Shown here: positions 4,990 through 8,511 of the stretch, one piece after another
Position numbering within the stretch: position 1 is the first letter of the stretch
Layout of the letters: every line of letters starts with the position of its first letter
Source: Melaminivora alkalimesophila
GTDB taxonomy: Bacteria; Pseudomonadota; Gammaproteobacteria; Burkholderiales; Burkholderiaceae_C
Direction: 5' to 3'
Assembly (NCBI RefSeq): GCF_000282995.1
Contig: NZ_ALEE01000580.1
Coordinates: 1 to 8,511, forward strand
Length of the DNA: 8,511 nucleotides
Translations under genes and position numbers: made by a program
The notes under the pieces: model-generated
Told to the model about the DNA's origin: nothing
The model's input: the letters and a program-made list of their open reading frames with translations, nothing else
Databases searched by the model: none

Positions 4990-7098
4990 ATGCATGCACT
5001 GTTCGACGACGCCGGCAAGTTCCTGGCCGGCCGCATCCTTTCCGAGACCGACACCTCGGCCCAGGTCGAGCTTGACTCGGGCAAGCGGGTGAAGGTCAAG
5101 GCGGCCCACATCCTGCTGCGTTTCGACAAACCGCAGCCTGCCGAGTTGCTCGCGCAGGCGCGCGCTGTGGCAGAAGGCATCGAGTTGCCGCTGGCCTGGG
5201 AATTCGCGCCCGACGAGGAGTTCGGCTTTGCCGAGCTGGCGCGCGACTACTTCTCCGCATCTGCCCCGCCCACCGAGCAGGCCGGGATGCTGCTGGCGCT
5301 GTTCGAGGCGCCGCACTACTTCCGCCGCGCCGGCAAGGGGCGCTTTCGCAAGGCCTCGGCCGAGGTGGTGCAGCAGGCGCTGGCGGCGATCGAGAAGAAG
5401 CAGCAGGTGCAGGCGCAGATCGACGCCTGGGCCGGCGAGCTGGTGGCCGGTCGCTGCCCGGAGGCGATCCACGCGCAGCTCTACCGCATCCTGTTCAAGC
5501 CCGACAAGAACGCGCCCGAATACAAGGCCGTGGTGGAGGCCAGCCGGCTGGCGCAGCTGGCGCCGCTGGCGCTGCTCACGCGCGCCGGCGCCATCCAGTC
5601 GAGCTACCAGTTCCACTGGCAGCGCTTCCTGTTCGAGCACTTTCCGCGCGGCACGGGCTTTCCCGAGCTGCCGCTGCCGGCGCCCACGCAGGAGCTGCCG
5701 CTGGCCGAGGTGCAGGCCTATTCCATCGACGACTCGGCCACCACCGAGATCGACGATGCGCTGTCGCTGACCGGGCTGGGGACGGGCACGGTGCGCCTGG
5801 GCATCCACATCGCCGCGCCGGGCCTGGCGATCCAGCCGGGCGACGCGCTCGACCAGGTGGCGCGCACGCGCCTGTCCACGGTGTACATGCCGGGCCACAA
5901 GATCACCATGCTGCCCGATGAGGTGGTGCAGCGTTTCACGCTGGACCAGGAGCGCGCCAACCCGGCGGTCTCGCTCTACGTCACCATCGACGAGGCCTCG
6001 CTGATCATCACCGGGCACGAGACCGTGCTCGAGCGCGTGCCCGTCAGCGTCAACCTGCGCCACGACCAGCTCGACCACATCGTCACCGAGCAGTGGCTGG
6101 CCGACCCGCAGCTGCAGGTAGAGGGCACGCCCGAGGCGCTGCTGGCGCTGCGCGACCAGCTGTCCTTCCTGTACCGCCTGGCGCGCCACCTGAAGGCGCA
6201 GCGCGAGGCGGTGCGCGGCAAGCCGGAGACCTTCTCGCGGCCCGACTACACCTTCCGCCTCGAGGGCCAGGTGGGCGAAGAGCCGGACGGCAGCGAGACC
6301 GTGGCCATCGAGACCCGCCGGCGCGGCGCGCCGCTGGACCTGATCGTGGCCGAGGCGGCGATCGTCGCCAACAGCACCTGGGGCCAGATGCTGGCCGACT
6401 CCGGGGTGCCGGGCATCTACCGCAGCCAGGCCAGCCTGGCGCCGGGCGTGAAGGTGCGCATGGGCACGCGCGCGCTGCCGCATGCGGGCATCGGCGTGAA
6501 GAGCTACGCCTGGGCGACCTCGCCGCTGCGCCGCTACGTGGACCTGGTGAACCAGTGGCAGGTGATTGCCTGCGCGCGCCATGGCAGGACCGCCGCGCTG
6601 GCCGCGCCCTTCAAGCCCAAGGACGCGGAGCTGTTTTCCATCATCAGCAGCTTCGATGCCACCTACGGCGCCTACAACGCCTACCAGGCCAGCATGGAGC
6701 GGCTGTGGACGCTCAAGTACCTGCAGCAAAACGGCATCCAGGAGATCGTGGGCACCGTGATCCGCGACAACGTGCAGGGGGGCGACTTCCTGGTGCGCGC
6801 GGACACGCTGCCGCTGGTGCTGCCGGTGCTGGGCGTGCAGTCGCTGGCGCGCGGTGCGCGGGTGCGCGTGCGGCTGGGCGAGATCGACGAGATCGCGCTC
6901 GACGTGCACGGCACCGTCATCGAGCGCATCGACGATCCGCTGGATCCGCGCGACGACGGCCCGGTGGACGACGACGAGGGCGAGGAAGCCGCCACCGCCG
7001 GCCCGATCGCCATCGCCCTCGATCTGGACGACGCCGAGAGCGCGCGCGGCGAAGGAGGGCCGGGCGCTGCCGGCAGCGCCGATAATCGCGCGCCGTGA
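4990..7098 (+). CDS. RNB-family 3'-5' exoribonuclease (RNase II-like)
   Basis: A 702-residue RNB-domain protein, predicted to be a processive 3'-5' exoribonuclease acting on single-stranded RNA in the cytoplasm. The N-terminal part (FLAGRILSETDTSAQVELDS) looks like a small beta-barrel, followed by helical sequence. The RNB domain begins with YSIDDSATTEIDDALS (residues 244-259), where Asp247, Asp255 and Asp256 match catalytic metal-binding aspartates of RNase II (Asp201, Asp209, Asp210); Glu253 stands where RNase II has Asp207. The conserved WATSPLRRYVDLVNQW near residues 508-523 holds the RNB arginine motif. A C-terminal S1-like segment (IVGTVIRDNVQGGDFLVRAD) precedes an acidic, low-complexity tail of about 55 residues. 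Length is between E. coli RNase II (644) and RNase R (813). The gene overlaps the next start by the GTGA junction, implying coupling. Whether it has classical RNase II activity is inferred. Confidence 0.92.
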   Translation: MHALFDDAGKFLAGRILSETDTSAQVELDSGKRVKVKAAHILLRFDKPQPAELLAQARAVAEGIELPLAWEFAPDEEFGFAELARDYFSASAPPTEQAGMLLALFEAPHYFRRAGKGRFRKASAEVVQQALAAIEKKQQVQAQIDAWAGELVAGRCPEAIHAQLYRILFKPDKNAPEYKAVVEASRLAQLAPLALLTRAGAIQSSYQFHWQRFLFEHFPRGTGFPELPLPAPTQELPLAEVQAYSIDDSATTEIDDALSLTGLGTGTVRLGIHIAAPGLAIQPGDALDQVARTRLSTVYMPGHKITMLPDEVVQRFTLDQERANPAVSLYVTIDEASLIITGHETVLERVPVSVNLRHDQLDHIVTEQWLADPQLQVEGTPEALLALRDQLSFLYRLARHLKAQREAVRGKPETFSRPDYTFRLEGQVGEEPDGSETVAIETRRRGAPLDLIVAEAAIVANSTWGQMLADSGVPGIYRSQASLAPGVKVRMGTRALPHAGIGVKSYAWATSPLRRYVDLVNQWQVIACARHGRTAALAAPFKPKDAELFSIISSFDATYGAYNAYQASMERLWTLKYLQQNGIQEIVGTVIRDNVQGGDFLVRADTLPLVLPVLGVQSLARGARVRVRLGEIDEIALDVHGTVIERIDDPLDPRDDGPVDDDEGEEAATAGPIAIALDLDDAESARGEGGPGAAGSADNRAP
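7063..7080 (+). repeat. Perfect 18-bp palindrome at the 3' end of the RNB gene
   Basis: GGCGCTGCCGGCAGCGCC equals its own reverse complement. In RNA it can form a 7-bp stem with a CCGG loop, ending directly before GATAAT and 14 nt before the GTG of the next gene. There is no T-run, so it is not an intrinsic terminator. It lies within codons for the low-complexity tail (Gly-Ala-Ala-Gly-Ser-Ala), where sequence is free to vary. It could be an operator, a translation-tuning hairpin, or chance in GC-rich DNA. Confidence 0.55.
7081..7086 (+). promoter_or_regulatory. -10-like hexamer before the TonB-like gene
   Basis: GATAAT (5 of 6 matches to TATAAT) ends 8 nt before the GTG at 7095, inside the last codons of the RNB gene, immediately after the palindrome at 7063-7080. 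No -35 is seen. No Shine-Dalgarno lies at the normal distance; GAAGGAGGG at 7051-7059 is about 36 nt away, although the hairpin could bring it closer. Confidence 0.35.
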
Positions 7099-7964
7099 CC
7101 TCGCCTGCCCTCGCCGCCCTCGGGCGCTTCTCCACCCTGCAGATCGCCCTGGCCGTCTCGCTCGCCCTGCACGCGGCCCTGCTCACCGTGCGCTTCGTCG
7201 ACCCGGAAGGCTTCAACCGCGTGTTCCAGGACACGTCGCTGGAAGTGATCCTGGTCAATGCCCAGTCCACCGCGGAGCGCCCGGACAAGGCCCAGGCCAT
7301 CGCCCAGGCGACGCTCGCCGGAGGGGGCGACGCCCAGGCGGGGCGCGCCACCAGCCCGCTGCCCTACTCGGCGCTCACGGCCATCGGCGACGACCTGGAG
7401 GAGGCGCAGCGCCAGATGGACCGCATGCTCGAGCAGCAGATGCAGCTGCTGGCGCAGGTGCGGCGCGAGCTGGCGCTGCTGCCGGCGGCAGAGCCCGAGC
7501 AGGCGAGCGAGGCGCGCGAGCAGGAGGCGCAGGAGCAAAAGCGCCTGCAGCTGCAGAAGCTCCTGGCGGAGATTGAGCGGCGCATCGACGAGGAAAACGT
7601 CCGCCCGCGCAAGCGCTACATCAGCCCCGCCACCCGCGAGGAGGTGTATGCCATCTACTACGACGCGCTGCGCCGGCGCATCGAGGACAAGGGCACGCAG
7701 AATTTCCCGGAGCACGCCGGCCGCAAGCTCTACGGCGAGCTGGTGATGATCCTCACGGTGAACCACGACGGGCGCGTGCTCGACACGGAAATCGTGCAGG
7801 GCTCGGGCAACGCCCAGCTCGACCGCCGCGCCGAGGCGATCGCCCGCGCCGCCGGTCCGTTCGGCAACTTCGGCCCGGCCATGCGCGCCAAGGCCGACCA
7901 GATCGCCGTCGTCTCGCGCTTTCGGTTCACGCGCGAGCAGACGCTGGAAACTTCGCTGCGCTGA
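7095..7964 (+). CDS. TonB/TolA-like energy-transducing envelope protein
   Basis: A 289-residue inner-membrane-anchored periplasmic protein. Residues about 14-34 (TLQIALAVSLALHAALLTVRF) form a single N-terminal membrane anchor with the His seen in many TonB anchors (SLALHA). Residues about 99-172 are a charged, Gln/Glu/Arg-rich helix likely to be a coiled coil. Residues about 175-289 resemble the TonB C-terminal domain: YISPATREEVYAIYYDALRR, NFPE, KLYGELVMILTVNHDGRV, IVQGSGNAQLDRRA and the terminal SRFRFTRE. The Pro-rich Glu-Pro/Lys-Pro spacer of classical TonB is absent, so the middle is more like TolA. It may link proton motive force to the outer membrane, but no exbB/exbD or tolQ/tolR is nearby. 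The GTG start at 7095 overlaps the RNB stop (GTGA) and puts the membrane anchor at the normal place; aroE follows after 9 nt. Confidence 0.85.
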   Translation: MTSPALAALGRFSTLQIALAVSLALHAALLTVRFVDPEGFNRVFQDTSLEVILVNAQSTAERPDKAQAIAQATLAGGGDAQAGRATSPLPYSALTAIGDDLEEAQRQMDRMLEQQMQLLAQVRRELALLPAAEPEQASEAREQEAQEQKRLQLQKLLAEIERRIDEENVRPRKRYISPATREEVYAIYYDALRRRIEDKGTQNFPEHAGRKLYGELVMILTVNHDGRVLDTEIVQGSGNAQLDRRAEAIARAAGPFGNFGPAMRAKADQIAVVSRFRFTREQTLETSLR

Positions 7965-7968
7965 GGTG
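7963..7968 (+). promoter_or_regulatory. Shine-Dalgarno sequence of aroE
   Basis: GAGGTG ends 5 nt before the aroE ATG and overlaps the TGA stop of the preceding gene. It supports the start at 7974 and translation of aroE as a downstream cistron. Confidence 0.75.
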
Positions 7969-7973
7969 CCGCC

Positions 7974-8511
7974 ATGACCGCATCCGAGCCGGACTCGCCG
8001 GACCTGTACTGCGTGCTGGGCAATCCCGTGGCCCACAGCCGCTCGCCCTGGATCCACGCGCGCTTTGCCGCCCTGACCGGGCAGCAATTGCACTACGAGC
8101 GGCTGCTGGCTCCGCTGGACGGTTTCGAGTCCACATTGCAAGCCTTCCTGGGGCGCGGCGGGCGCGGTTGCAACGTGACGGTGCCCTTCAAGCACGAGGC
8201 GGCGCAGTGCGCGCACACCGCGAGCGAGCGCGTGCAGCTCGCCGGTGCGGCCAACACCCTGGTGGCCGGCGCGGACGGCCGGCTGCACGCGGACAACACC
8301 GACGGCCTGGGGCTGGTCGCCGACATCGAGGCCGGCGCGGGGGTGGCGCTGGCGGGCCGCGCCGTGCTGCTGCTCGGGGCGGGCGGCGCGGCCGCAGGCG
8401 CGCTGGGCCCCCTGCTGGCGCGCCGGCCACGGTGCGTGGTGGTGGTCAACCGCACGCCAGCGCGCGCCGAGGCGCTGGTGGAGCGCCACGCGGCGCTGGC
8501 GCGGCAGGGGG
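7974..8511 (+). CDS. aroE: Shikimate dehydrogenase, N-terminal part (cut by window edge)
   Basis: AroE reduces 3-dehydroshikimate to shikimate with NADPH, the fourth step of the common aromatic pathway, in the cytoplasm. 179 residues are visible, about two thirds of the usual 270-290, and the frame remains open at the right edge. The substrate-binding N-terminal domain shows GNPVAHSRSPWIHARF, GCNVTVPFK, AANTL and DNTDGLGL. Lys73, Asn94 and Asp110 correspond, at a constant offset of 8, to the shikimate-site residues Lys65, Asn86 and Asp102 of E. coli AroE. The nucleotide-binding domain begins with GAGGAAAG (135-142), and NRTPARAE matches the NADP-preferring NRT motif. It is closely coupled to the TonB-like gene (9-nt gap). 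In related bacteria a peptidoglycan glycosyltransferase gene (mtgA) often follows; that cannot be seen here. Confidence 0.97.
   Translation, partial: MTASEPDSPDLYCVLGNPVAHSRSPWIHARFAALTGQQLHYERLLAPLDGFESTLQAFLGRGGRGCNVTVPFKHEAAQCAHTASERVQLAGAANTLVAGADGRLHADNTDGLGLVADIEAGAGVALAGRAVLLLGAGGAAAGALGPLLARRPRCVVVVNRTPARAEALVERHAALARQG

Noticed and set aside
1519..5075. Long plus-strand open frames at 1519-3201 and 3114-5075
   Set aside because: Antisense images of tldD and rodA with His/Gln/Arg/Ala-rich products and no domain likeness. The genes on the other strand have complete conserved motifs.
4312..6909. Very long open frame on the minus strand (865 codons)
   Set aside because: It lies antisense to the yqiA-like and RNB genes, its product is His/Arg/Gln/Leu-rich low-complexity sequence with no motif, and stop-poor antisense frames are expected in DNA this GC-rich.
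6681..8489. 602-codon minus-strand open frame
   Set aside because: Antisense to the RNB, TonB-like and aroE genes, all of which have clear family motifs; composition is typical of a shadow frame.
1..8511. Mobile elements, CRISPR arrays, tRNA or rRNA genes, prophage or defence genes
   Set aside because: No transposase or integrase motifs, terminal repeats, regularly spaced repeats or tRNA-like folds were seen. Composition is even and all genes are ordinary chromosomal ones.

Overview
The window is GC-rich (very roughly 70% by eye), has no mobile elements and is almost fully coding. Gene content, protein similarity to E. coli relatives and gene order suggest a chromosomal segment of a betaproteobacterium, most likely Burkholderiales and probably the Comamonadaceae. 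The taxonomic call is an inference from remembered family features, not from a search.

The left half (1-4301) is read on the minus strand. In transcription order it holds rodA (SEDS peptidoglycan polymerase), tldD (metalloprotease subunit), a 22-codon leader peptide with a transcription attenuator, aroG (class I DAHP synthase, first step of the shikimate pathway) and the start of an unrecognised small protein that runs off the left edge. The right half (4342-8511) is read on the plus strand: a YqiA-type alpha/beta-hydrolase esterase, an RNB-family exoribonuclease, a TonB/TolA-like envelope protein and aroE (shikimate dehydrogenase, cut by the right edge). The two halves diverge from a 40-bp gap between the rodA and yqiA start codons.

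The most interesting element is the 5' leader of aroG. A short ORF encodes seven consecutive aromatic residues (Phe-Trp-Phe-Tyr-Phe-Trp-Phe) and is followed by a strong intrinsic terminator about 50 nt before the aroG start. Short complementary segments would allow alternative hairpins. This is the architecture of ribosome-mediated attenuation, apparently sensing Phe, Tyr and Trp together at the entry to aromatic biosynthesis.

A second pattern covers the whole window. Six of nine start codons lack a Shine-Dalgarno sequence and instead have an A/T-rich, -10-like hexamer ending 6-9 nt upstream, so the predicted transcript would begin at or next to the start codon. The two clear Shine-Dalgarno sequences belong to genes that should be internal to a transcript (aroG behind its leader, aroE behind the TonB-like gene).

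There are no tRNA, rRNA or CRISPR features. The many long open frames antisense to the genes are typical shadows in GC-rich DNA.
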